A DNA stretch of 64,000 bases from CAVVPY01 sp963750295 (GTDB taxonomy: Bacteria; Actinomycetota; Actinomycetes; Mycobacteriales; Jatrophihabitantaceae): positions 62,001-126,000 of the forward strand of contig CAVVPY010000008.1 in assembly GCA_963750295.1 (NCBI GenBank). The letters are read 5' to 3'. Below the pieces are notes generated by a model that was not told where the DNA came from, made no database searches, and worked only from the letters and a program-made list of their open reading frames with translations. Position numbers and translations under genes: made by a program. Below, one piece after another: positions 57,643 through 64,000 of the stretch (the first letter of the stretch is position 1; each line of letters begins with the position of its first letter).

Positions 57643-58050
57643 GTGCACGTAGATAACAAGATAGCAGGCCAGCAGCACTCGACTGACGGTGCTGCCGGGG
57701 ACGAGTTGGCGCTGGCCGTCGAGATCTTCCGGATCCTGGCCGACGCCACCCGGGTTGCGCTGCTCCGCGCGCTGAGCACCGGCGAGCACGAGCAACCGGT
57801 CAGCGAGTTGGCCGCAGCGGTGGGCAAGCGTCCCTCGACGGTGTCCCAGCACCTGGCCAAGTTGCGGATGGCGCGCCTGGTCACCACCCGCCGGCAGGGC
57901 ACGCAGGTGCTGTACCGCGTCGCGAACGAGCACGTCTCGCAACTGGTCGCGGACGCGCTGGGGCACAGTGAGCACCTCGGGCCGGGAACGCCCGCGCACC
58001 ACCGCAAGCCGGCCGAGAGCTCCGCTCCGGATGCTCCCGGGCAGGCTTGA
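57643..58050 (+). CDS. ArsR/SmtB family metal-responsive repressor
   Basis: 135 aa. Winged helix with EIFRILADATRVALLRAL and RPSTVSQHLAKLRMARLV. It has no cysteine, ruling out thiolate As/Cd/Pb sites. The last helix reads N-x-H-x10-H-x2-H (NEHVSQLVADALGHSEH), matching the alpha-5 zinc site of CzrA/SmtB except that asparagine replaces the usual aspartate. Extra histidines follow (AHH). Zn2+, Co2+ or Ni2+ sensing is likely. It probably represses the divergent His-rich gene and itself. Confidence 0.88.
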   Translation: MHVDNKIAGQQHSTDGAAGDELALAVEIFRILADATRVALLRALSTGEHEQPVSELAAAVGKRPSTVSQHLAKLRMARLVTTRRQGTQVLYRVANEHVSQLVADALGHSEHLGPGTPAHHRKPAESSAPDAPGQA

Positions 58051-58055
58051 CTGAT

Positions 58056-58071
58056 TCGAACTGACGTTCGA
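58056..58071 (+). promoter_or_regulatory. LexA (SOS) box
   Basis: TCGAAC-TGAC-GTTCGA is a perfect match to the actinobacterial SOS box (TCGAAC-N4-GTTCGA). It lies 10 bp before the start of the imuA-like reading frame, the expected position for a LexA-repressed gene. Confidence 0.8.
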
Positions 58072-58081
58072 TGATGGACGG

Positions 58082-58790
58082 ATGCTCGACGTGGCGATCC
58101 GCAAGGCCGACGGCAGCACCACCGTCGACTGGCAGCAGGTCGGGCGCCGCACCGCTCCCCCGCTGCCCGTCCATTCGGCGCTGACCGAGGTGCTGCCGGG
58201 CGGGCTGCGCCGGGGCAGCACGATTGCGGTGTCCGGATCGCTGTCGCTGCTGCTGGCCTTGCTCGGTGCCGCGTCGGCCGACGGTGCCTGGTGCGCGCTG
58301 GTGGGGTTCCCGCGGCTGTCGGCAGAGGCGGCGATGCGAGTACGGCATGGATCTGTCCCGGCTCGCGATCGTCCCCGCGGCCGGTTCGGCGTGGACGACC
58401 GCGGTCGGGGCGCTGCTCGACGCGGTCGACGTGGTTGCCGCCCGGCCCCCGCGGCTCGTCCCTGGTGAGGTACGCCGCCTGGCGGCACGCGCCCGGACCC
58501 GCGACGCGGTGCTGATGCCCTATCTGAACCAGCACGGCCTGAACGAGCACGGCCTGAGCAACTCCAGCGGCGACTGGCCCGGTGCGGACGTCCGACTGCG
58601 GGCGACAGCAGGCACCTGGGCGGGGATCGGTGACGGGACGGGACGGCTGCGCGCACGCCGGGTCGACGTCCACGCCGAAGGCAAGGGGACGGCTGCCCGG
58701 CCACGCTCGGCGACACTCTGGCTGCCCGCGCCCGGCGGCGGCATCGGTGCGGTCGAGCGGGTCGCGCCGGTCGTCGAACTGGCCGGGTGA
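58082..58790 (+). pseudogene. Frameshifted imuA'-like SOS mutasome gene
   Basis: The first 85 codons (VHSALTEVLPGGLRRGSTIAV, LSLLLALLGAASADGAWCALVG) match the protein encoded before imuB in actinobacterial SOS mutasome operons. Around 58334 the frame shifts by one base: continuation in the other frame gives EYGMDLSRLAIVPAAG through VDVVAARPPRLVPGEVRRLA to VVELAG and a stop at 58790. One extra A in GCGATGCGAG would explain it. No imuB (DNA polymerase Y) follows. A SOS box precedes it. It is either a decaying gene or a sequencing error. Confidence 0.65.
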
Positions 58791-58818
58791 GCAAACGAGA
58801 TCGAATCCAGCGAATCCG

Positions 58819-58847
58819 TTGACGGCTCTCGCACGAACTTCTGTATA
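58819..58847 (+). promoter_or_regulatory. Sigma-70-type promoter of the small protein gene at 58886
   Basis: -35 TTGACG (58819-58824), 17-nt spacer, -10 TGTATA (58842-58847). Start near 58854; GAGGT (58876-58880) provides a ribosome site 5 nt before ATG 58886. Confidence 0.55.
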
Positions 58848-58885
58848 GGTGACGACAGGTCGCCAGCCGATCGTCGAGGTCACCG

Positions 58886-59278
58886 ATGCCGAACTTCGAA
58901 AGTTTCCGCAAGAGCAACATGTCGTTGAAGTCCGCCCCGCACGTGACGATCCAGAAGCGCGGGACGATATCGATCAACAAGTCCGCCTACCTGGCCATCG
59001 ACTCGCCCAAGGCCGTGGAACTGCTCTACGACCGCACCCGGCGCATCATCGGCTTGCGCCCGACCGAACCGAGCGACGAGAACTCCTACGCAGTGCGGCC
59101 GGCCGCTTCGGCCAGCGGGCCGTTCATCATCTCCGCGATGGCCTTCACCCGCTTCTACGACATCGACACGTCGGCGACCCTGCGCTGGCCGGCCTACGTC
59201 GAGGACGGCGTGCTGTGCGTCGATCTCGACCGCGCCGAGGGAATTCCGGTCACCAGCAACCGCGCCCGCCCGCACTGA
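58886..59278 (+). CDS. Conserved actinobacterial protein of unknown function
   Basis: 130 aa, soluble, no signal. The pattern is recognisable from other actinobacteria: KSAPHVTIQKRGTISINKSAY, AVELLYDRTRRIIGLRP and ISAMAFTRFYDIDTS, but no function is known to me. It has a well-formed promoter and ribosome site, unlike the leaderless neighbours. It sits between the imuA-like pseudogene and, convergently, the sortase gene. Confidence 0.7.
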   Translation: MPNFESFRKSNMSLKSAPHVTIQKRGTISINKSAYLAIDSPKAVELLYDRTRRIIGLRPTEPSDENSYAVRPAASASGPFIISAMAFTRFYDIDTSATLRWPAYVEDGVLCVDLDRAEGIPVTSNRARPH

Positions 59279-59293
59279 GTCCAGACGCTCGGC

Positions 59294-60088
59294 TCAGCCG
59301 GGGCGCAGCGACACGAGCGTGCCGAAGGCGACGATGTTGTCCTCGTAGCTGCCGGCAGCCGGATCGAAACTCCCCCCGCAGGTGATCAGCCGAATCGCGG
59401 CGCCGGCGGTGTTGCCGTAGACGGTCTGCGTCGGGAACGCGCTCTTTGGGTACTGCGCCACCCGATCCACTCGGAACGTGGCGAGCATGCCGTCCGCGCG
59501 ACGAAGGCTGAACCGATCACCGCGATGCAGCCGACCCAGGTCGAAGAACACGCCCTTGCCGTACCGGGCCGAGTCGACGTGGCCGAGGATGATCGACGGC
59601 CCGAGCACGCCCGGCGCCGGTGAGTACTTGTACCAACCGGCCAGGCTCACCTCGTCCAGCGGCGGTACCTCGATCGTGCGGTCTGCGTTGAGCCCCACCT
59701 GGAGGATGTCGGCATCCACGCCGATCGCGGGGATACAGATGTGCACCGGCACCGTGCCGCCCGCACCGTGCTCGGACGTCGCCGCGCACCCGGTCGGTGA
59801 CGCGGCGGCAGTCGGCGCAGCGGGCGCACTGCTCGCACGGGTCGAGGCGGGGGGCGACCGGTCGGCTCCGGGCGCCGCCGGGCTCGGCGGTGTCGGCGGT
59901 AGCGCGATCCCGCGCCCGGACACCGTCGTGGCGCCGGAGAACACGAACGCTGCTGCCACCAGGACGAGCAGCCCCACCACCGCGACGCCGGCACGGGCCC
60001 AGGCGAGGTGGCCGGCCACCCAGGCGTCGGTGCGTCGACGCCACCGGACGAGCGCGCTCAACCGGGAGTGCCTCCCGGTCAGGGCCAT
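59294..60088 (-). CDS. Class F sortase
   Basis: 264 aa from ATG 60088 (an in-frame GTG at 60103 is an alternative). One membrane helix (about 32-51), a Pro/Ala/Ser-rich linker, then a sortase domain: VHICIPAIGVDADILQVGL, GWYKYSPAPGVLGPSIILGH with H170, and LITCGG with C237. Class F sortases anchor proteins to peptidoglycan. After C237 the segment FDPAAGSYEDNIVAFG has no arginine, so the third catalytic residue is not evident. It is the last gene of the DUF4331 cluster on this strand; the upstream DUF4331 protein has a PPQTG and hydrophobic tail. Confidence 0.85.
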   Translation of the reverse strand: MALTGRHSRLSALVRWRRRTDAWVAGHLAWARAGVAVVGLLVLVAAAFVFSGATTVSGRGIALPPTPPSPAAPGADRSPPASTRASSAPAAPTAAASPTGCAATSEHGAGGTVPVHICIPAIGVDADILQVGLNADRTIEVPPLDEVSLAGWYKYSPAPGVLGPSIILGHVDSARYGKGVFFDLGRLHRGDRFSLRRADGMLATFRVDRVAQYPKSAFPTQTVYGNTAGAAIRLITCGGSFDPAAGSYEDNIVAFGTLVSLRPG

Positions 60089-60148
60089 GACGGGGCGCTG
60101 CACTCCGGCGGTACGGGATCAGGCGGCATGGAATCAGGCGGCATCGAA

Positions 60149-60562
60149 TCAGGCCCAGTCGATCTGGGTGACCTCTCCGCCGGTGATGGTGACCGTGTCG
60201 TGCGGCGTCCCGTCCAGTCCCCACACCGTGTACCTGCCGGCGGTCAGGGCCGGGTAGATCGCCGCGTAGCGGATGCCGGACGGTCCGCGCCGCTCCCGCA
60301 CCGCGACGTGCGTCCGCGCGCCGTGCGAGTGCGCGCCGTGCGAGTGCGCACCGTGCGAGTGCCCGCCGTCGTGCGCATGGCCGTGGTCGGGCACCGGATC
60401 GTGCGTGTGCTCGGCCATGCGGTCGGGCTCCAGCGGGCTGACCTCGATCTCGGCCAGGTGCAACTCGGGCGAAGTCATGATGATCAACGCACCGATGTCC
60501 CCACCGATGTCCAGCACGACCGTCCCGTCGTAGGACGGCCCGAGCTGACTGGTTTCGTCCAT
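60149..60562 (-). CDS. Histidine-rich protein of the DUF4331 cluster, unknown function
   Basis: 137 aa. The N-terminal part (SYDGTVVLDIGGDIGALIIM, ELHLAEIEVSPLEP) and C-terminal part (GIRYAAIYPALTAGRYTVWG) look like a small beta-rich fold found in other actinobacteria but not assigned. Between them is a variable His-rich stretch with three G-A-H-S-H repeats encoded by exact 15-bp DNA repeats. It starts 7 bp after the DUF4331 stop, so they are co-expressed. No signal peptide. Metal binding is likely. Confidence 0.6.
   Translation of the reverse strand: MDETSQLGPSYDGTVVLDIGGDIGALIIMTSPELHLAEIEVSPLEPDRMAEHTHDPVPDHGHAHDGGHSHGAHSHGAHSHGARTHVAVRERRGPSGIRYAAIYPALTAGRYTVWGLDGTPHDTVTITGGEVTQIDWA
60321..60365. 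repeat. Three tandem 15-bp repeats inside the His-rich gene
   Basis: Unit CCGTGCGAGTGCGCG repeated three times with one or two changes, encoding G-A-H-S-H on the minus strand. Copy number could vary by slippage. Confidence 0.7.
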
Positions 60563-60569
60563 GACTGGA

Positions 60570-62207
60570 TTATTCGCCTCGACGCTCTTGCTGAACATCC
60601 TCGGCCAGCCCGGTTTCGGGTCCGGTCACCGGCGCGGTTCGCGGCCGGGCCAGCGCGCTGCCTACCGCTGCGGCACCGGCCAGCGCCAACCCGCCGCCGA
60701 GCAGGATGGCGGTCGTGGACGAGGAGTCCTCGGCTGGGCCGAAGCCCGTCTGCGGCGGCCCGACCGGTGGCACGACCTGGCCGGGTGGCCGGTTGATCGC
60801 ACCGAGATCCGGCGCCGGCGCGTTGCTGCCGGGGACGTCGAAACCGCTGTGCGGTGTGCCGAGGTAGGGGAAGCGGGACAGGTAGTGCACGGTGTTGTTG
60901 GCGGACACGTCGGTGTTGCTCGAGGTCAGCCCGGGAGTGATGGCGCCTGCGGCCGCGTCCGGCGTGAAGGACGGGTCGACCAACGGCAGCGTGGCGCCGG
61001 CGATCGCGCGCAACTCGATCGTCGTGACGTCGTCGAACACCCGGCGCCCGTTCGGGAAACCGGCCGCGTCCCCGCCGATCAGGCCGAGGTTGCTCGGCTT
61101 GGACGTGGTCGGCTTGATGGCCAGGTTGAGCCGCAGCAGGTCGGCCTGGGTCGTCCCGGTGTAGTTCTGGAAGCCCGGCACCACGCCGGACGGGATCCCG
61201 GTGAGCAGGATCGCGAGCAGGTCGGCGCGGGGCTTGGTGTAGTTCGCCAGCTTCGGGAACACACCCGGGTACAGCACGGGCAGCAGCGTCGCCAGTTCCG
61301 GGTGCGCAACGCCGTCGGCGTACTGGCTGTCGCCCGCCGGGTCGTCGCTGTTCCATCCGTCCTTGTTCGGGATCGGCACCAGGACCTCGTTGAACAGCGG
61401 GTTGCCCAGCCGCGAGACCTGCACGTACGGACCGCTCGGCGTCACCGTGCCGTCGGAGTTGTAGATGCGCGCCCGCTGGCGGCTCGCCCGGGCGTAGACA
61501 CCGACGGTCGAGCGCTGATCGCCCGGATCGGTCGGGTCGTAGCCGGCCTTGGTGAGGTCCGTCTTCGGCACCTGGATCGCGATGGTGTGGATGTTCTTGT
61601 ACTTCGTGGCGTTGACGCCCGGCGCAGCAGGCATCTTCGCCAGGTGCGCGTCGAGGAACGGGCGCAGGATGCCGAGGTCGAAGATCGCGCCGAGGTCGAC
61701 GTAGAAGCCCTCGGCACGCTGGCCGGCGAACACCTTGCTGCCGCCGAGCGAGTGGACCGCGGCACCGGCCAGACCGGCGTAGTTCGGCGTCGACCGCGGC
61801 CCGACATTGCACGGCGGGCAGGCCAGATCAGCTCCGAGTTCGGTGCTCACCGCCCCGACCCTCTTGGTGACCGTGTAGAACTGCCGGCGGTTCCAGTTGG
61901 CGCTGTCGAGCGAGTCGATCGGTCCGGTGTTGTAGAGAAAGGTGTCGGGGTTGCGGTACGTGGTCGTGAACCGGAACTGGTAGCTGACGTCAGCGACCGC
62001 GTCACCGTCGTTGTCGATCAGGATCTCGTAGCTGACGTCGTCGCCGAACTCGAAGAAGTTCGGGCCCGCGGCCGGATCCTGCAACGGGACGAAGTTGGCG
62101 ATCAGCGTGACGGTGTCCGGTGCGTCGGGACTCACGAACGCGTAGACGTCGGTGTTGTCGGCCGCCGCGTCGTTCGCTATCCCCGGTGCTTCCTTGTGCG
62201 ATGACAT
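60570..62207 (-). CDS. DUF4331 protein with C-terminal hydrophobic tail, copy 1
   Basis: 545 aa. It starts directly with MSSHKEAPG and DNTDVYAFVSPD, the conserved beginning of mature DUF4331 proteins, with no signal peptide. Other blocks are DNDGDAVADVSYQFRF, SRLGNPLFNEVLVP and NGRRVFDDVTTIELRAI. Unlike copy 2 it has a C-terminal extension with PPQTG (484-488), a hydrophobic span (about 499-520) and an acidic/basic tail. This resembles a sortase sorting signal but is longer than usual. Likely spaced-operon partner of the Tat protein upstream and the His-rich gene 7 bp downstream. Function unknown. Confidence 0.88.
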   Translation of the reverse strand: MSSHKEAPGIANDAAADNTDVYAFVSPDAPDTVTLIANFVPLQDPAAGPNFFEFGDDVSYEILIDNDGDAVADVSYQFRFTTTYRNPDTFLYNTGPIDSLDSANWNRRQFYTVTKRVGAVSTELGADLACPPCNVGPRSTPNYAGLAGAAVHSLGGSKVFAGQRAEGFYVDLGAIFDLGILRPFLDAHLAKMPAAPGVNATKYKNIHTIAIQVPKTDLTKAGYDPTDPGDQRSTVGVYARASRQRARIYNSDGTVTPSGPYVQVSRLGNPLFNEVLVPIPNKDGWNSDDPAGDSQYADGVAHPELATLLPVLYPGVFPKLANYTKPRADLLAILLTGIPSGVVPGFQNYTGTTQADLLRLNLAIKPTTSKPSNLGLIGGDAAGFPNGRRVFDDVTTIELRAIAGATLPLVDPSFTPDAAAGAITPGLTSSNTDVSANNTVHYLSRFPYLGTPHSGFDVPGSNAPAPDLGAINRPPGQVVPPVGPPQTGFGPAEDSSSTTAILLGGGLALAGAAAVGSALARPRTAPVTGPETGLAEDVQQERRGE

Positions 62208-62259
62208 GCGTTACCTCTCCTGCTGCGGATTCGCTGCGGACGTGCCGTGGCCCGGGCGC

Positions 62260-62532
62260 TCAGCTCTGGGCGCGGGCGGCGATCTGGGCGAGCTGACGAG
62301 CCAGCTTGGCGTCGCGGTGGACGATCTCGGTTTCGCCGACGAGGACGGAGATCTCGCCGGCCTGGGCGTTGTTCACCCAGACCAGGAACGGTCCGGCGTG
62401 CGCCGGTCCGCGCGAGGGCGGGGCGGCGTCGGCAGAGCCGATCACGGAAGTCGGCACGACGACCGCGGCGCCGATCGCGGCGGCGCCGATCGAGGCGGAC
62501 TTGAGGAAGTTGCGACGGGACGAATCAGACAT
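62260..62532 (-). CDS. Small Tat-exported protein
   Basis: 90 aa. SRRNFLK is an exact twin-arginine motif, followed by a hydrophobic stretch and a likely cleavage after SADAA. The mature part is only about 50 residues (GPFLVWVNNAQAGEISVLVG, ETEIVHRDAKLARQLAQIA). It lies between the two DUF4331 genes with gaps of about 51 bp each, all co-oriented. Because the DUF4331 proteins lack signals, a role as export partner is possible but unproven. Confidence 0.78.
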   Translation of the reverse strand: MSDSSRRNFLKSASIGAAAIGAAVVVPTSVIGSADAAPPSRGPAHAGPFLVWVNNAQAGEISVLVGETEIVHRDAKLARQLAQIAARAQS

Positions 62533-62583
62533 GAGGAGCGGACCTTTCGCTGGACGGAGGCTGCACGAGCAGTCAGGCGTGAC

Positions 62584-63981
62584 TCAGGAACCGGGGTTCT
62601 GGTAGCCGCCGTGCGGCAGGCCGAGATACGGGAACGAATAGCTGTAGTTGACGGTGTTCTCGGCAGTGACGTCGGTGTTGCTCGACGTCAGCCCCGGGCT
62701 GATCGCACCGGCCGCGGCGTCCGGCTCGTAGGACGGGTCGACCAGCGCGTAGGTCGCACCGGCGATCGCGCGCAGCTCGATCGTCGTGACGTCGTCGAAC
62801 ACCCGGCGCCCGTTCGGGAAACCGGCCGGATCCGCGCCGATGAGACCGAGATTGCTCGGCTTGGACGTGGTCGGCGGGATCGCTAGGTTGAGCCGCAACA
62901 GGTCGGCCTGGGTCGGCCCGGTGTAGTTCTGGAAGCCCGGCACCACACCGGACGGGATACCGGTGAGCAGGATCGCCAGCAGATCGGCGCGGTCCTTGCC
63001 GGACTTGTTGAGCTTGTCGAGATTCGGGAACACGTCCGGGTAGAGGACGGGTAGCAACCCGGCCAGCTCAGGCTTGGCCACGACATCGGCGTAGTCCTCG
63101 TCGCCGGCCGGATCGCTGGCATTCCAGGCGTCCTTCTTGCCGACGGGGACGATCACCTCGTTGAACAGCGGGTTGCCCAATCGCGAGATCTGGACGAACG
63201 GGCCGGTGTTCTGGACCGTGCCGTCGCCGCGGTAGACCTGCGAGCGTTGCCGGCTCGCCGAGGCGTAGACACCGATGGTCGAGCGCAGGTTGGTGGCATC
63301 GGCGGCGTTGTAGCCGCCCTTGGTGAGGTCGGTCTTCGGCACCTGGATGGCGATCGAGTGGATGTTCTTCTGCTTGGTCGCGTTGACGCCGCCGGACGCC
63401 GGCATCTTGATCAGGTGCGCGTTCTGGAACGGCCGCAACACGCCGAGGTCGAAGATCGCGCCCAGGTCGACGTAGAAGCCCTCGGCCCGCTGTCCGGCGA
63501 ACACCTTGCCGCCACCGCGCAGCCCGTGGACAGCCGCTTCGGCCAAGCCGGCGTAGTCGGGTGTGGAGTGCGGGCCGACGTTGACCGGCGGGCAGGCCAG
63601 GTCGGTGCCGAGCGTGGTGCTCGTCGCGTTCACGATGCGTTTCACGGTGTAGTACTGCCGCCGGTTCCAGTTGGCGCTGGTGAGCGACTCGATCGGCCCG
63701 ACGTTGTAGAGAAACGTGGCCGGGATCGTGTTCTCGGACCGGAACCTGAACTGATAGGTCACGTTCGGCTTGGCGTCGCCGTCGTTGTCGACGTGAATCT
63801 CATACAGCACGTCATCGCCGAACTGGGCGAAGTTGGGTCCGCCGGCCGGATCCTCGAGCGGGACGAAGTTCGCGATCAGCGTGACCGTGTCCGGCTGGTC
63901 GGGGCTGACGAACGCGTAGACGTCGGTGTTGTCGGCCGCCGGATCGTTCGAGATTCCCGGCGCTTCCTTGTGAGACGACAT
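62584..63981 (-). CDS. DUF4331 protein, copy 2
   Basis: 465 aa. Same conserved start (MSSHKEAPG, DNTDVYAFVSPD) and blocks (SRLGNPLFNEVIVP, NGRRVFDDVTTIELRAI) as copy 1, with high identity along the length, but it ends at YLGLPHGGYQNPGS without the PPQTG and hydrophobic tail. No signal peptide. ATG 63981 has GAGAGGTAAGG upstream. First gene of the co-oriented cluster within the window. Tandem duplication with loss or gain of the tail. Function unknown. Confidence 0.88.
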   Translation of the reverse strand: MSSHKEAPGISNDPAADNTDVYAFVSPDQPDTVTLIANFVPLEDPAGGPNFAQFGDDVLYEIHVDNDGDAKPNVTYQFRFRSENTIPATFLYNVGPIESLTSANWNRRQYYTVKRIVNATSTTLGTDLACPPVNVGPHSTPDYAGLAEAAVHGLRGGGKVFAGQRAEGFYVDLGAIFDLGVLRPFQNAHLIKMPASGGVNATKQKNIHSIAIQVPKTDLTKGGYNAADATNLRSTIGVYASASRQRSQVYRGDGTVQNTGPFVQISRLGNPLFNEVIVPVGKKDAWNASDPAGDEDYADVVAKPELAGLLPVLYPDVFPNLDKLNKSGKDRADLLAILLTGIPSGVVPGFQNYTGPTQADLLRLNLAIPPTTSKPSNLGLIGADPAGFPNGRRVFDDVTTIELRAIAGATYALVDPSYEPDAAAGAISPGLTSSNTDVTAENTVNYSYSFPYLGLPHGGYQNPGS

Positions 63982-64000
63982 TCCTTACCTCTCCTCGAGC

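Noticed and set aside
57643..58050. ArsR regulator considered as an arsenite sensor because an aquaporin is nearby
   Set aside because: The protein has no cysteine, so a thiolate arsenic site is impossible. Histidine ligands point to Zn, Co or Ni.
58082..58790. Two separate overlapping small genes at the imuA-like locus
   Set aside because: The two frames encode consecutive halves of one recognisable protein, and the second has no start signal, so a frameshift is the simpler reading.
60321..60365. Short repeats considered as a CRISPR array
   Set aside because: Contiguous 15-bp coding repeats with no spacers. No cas genes in the window.
1..64000. tRNA, rRNA, prophage, insertion sequences or a biosynthetic gene cluster
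   Set aside because: No transposase, integrase, structural phage or synthase signatures and no tRNA-like cloverleaf with anticodon features were recognised. The nested palindromes lack tRNA invariant bases.

Overview
High-GC, gene-dense actinobacterial chromosome segment, with almost no intergenic stretch above 150 bp. Gene content and order resemble three separate blocks of the Mycobacterium tuberculosis chromosome, as recalled from memory: (I) O-methyltransferase, sigE, rseA, htrA, tatB, mrp, mgtE-N (Rv1220c-Rv1232c region); (II) fbiA, fbiB, manB, LCP, TIGR03089 (Rv3261-Rv3268 region); (III) fadE25, purE, purK, gtrA (Rv3274c-Rv3277 region). Coenzyme F420 genes, Tat and SpoIID/LytB proteins, and frequent GTG starts fit a non-mycobacterial actinobacterium of the Frankiales/Jatrophihabitans/Nakamurella type. 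That placement is an inference.

Layout. 0-9 kb: envelope-stress module (sigE-rseA-htrA-tatB), Mrp ATPase, MgtE-N/CBS protein, PLP decarboxylase, O-methyltransferase, two small DUF proteins. 9-14.4 kb: F420 genes fbiA and an unusual fbiB (F420 ligase fused to a Nudix domain), a serine hydrolase, an AlkA-like glycosylase, a sugar-phosphate nucleotidyltransferase. 14.4-22.2 kb: cell-wall block with a SpoIID/LytB protein and three tandem LCP ligases. 22.2-29.5 kb: hydrolases, an FkbM methyltransferase, a 1151-aa secreted multi-lectin protein, FadE25. 29.5-47.2 kb: accessory stretch between fadE25 and purE, with a TetR/methyltransferase pair, ZTP-riboswitch-controlled glyA, amidohydrolase, DUF1501/DUF1800 pair, two 6-phosphogluconate dehydrogenases, pgi, ugd, a nuclease remnant, acVLRF1, and an ABC system whose ATPase is fused to an exported serine hydrolase. 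47.2-56.5 kb: cupin, purE-purK, gtrA, hemerythrin-like protein, a MocR-controlled omega-aminotransferase/MmsA pathway, a winged-helix protein, an acetyltransferase. 56.5-59.3 kb: ArsR/His-rich/aquaporin metal-response locus and a frameshifted imuA-like gene behind a perfect SOS box. 59.3-64 kb: co-oriented cluster of two DUF4331 proteins, a small Tat-exported protein, a His-rich protein and a class F sortase.

Regulatory features. More than twenty genes have a TAnnnT hexamer 6-9 nt before the start codon, the pattern expected of leaderless transcripts. Two of these hexamers overlap the upstream gene's stop codon, and one divergent pair shares a GCTAGC core in a 23-bp intergenic region. Two copies of a nested palindromic element with compensatory differences in the outer stem (32605-32709 and 42938-43023) lie in convergent intergenic sites and bracket about 10 kb. 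No tRNA, rRNA, CRISPR array, complete insertion sequence or prophage gene was seen.
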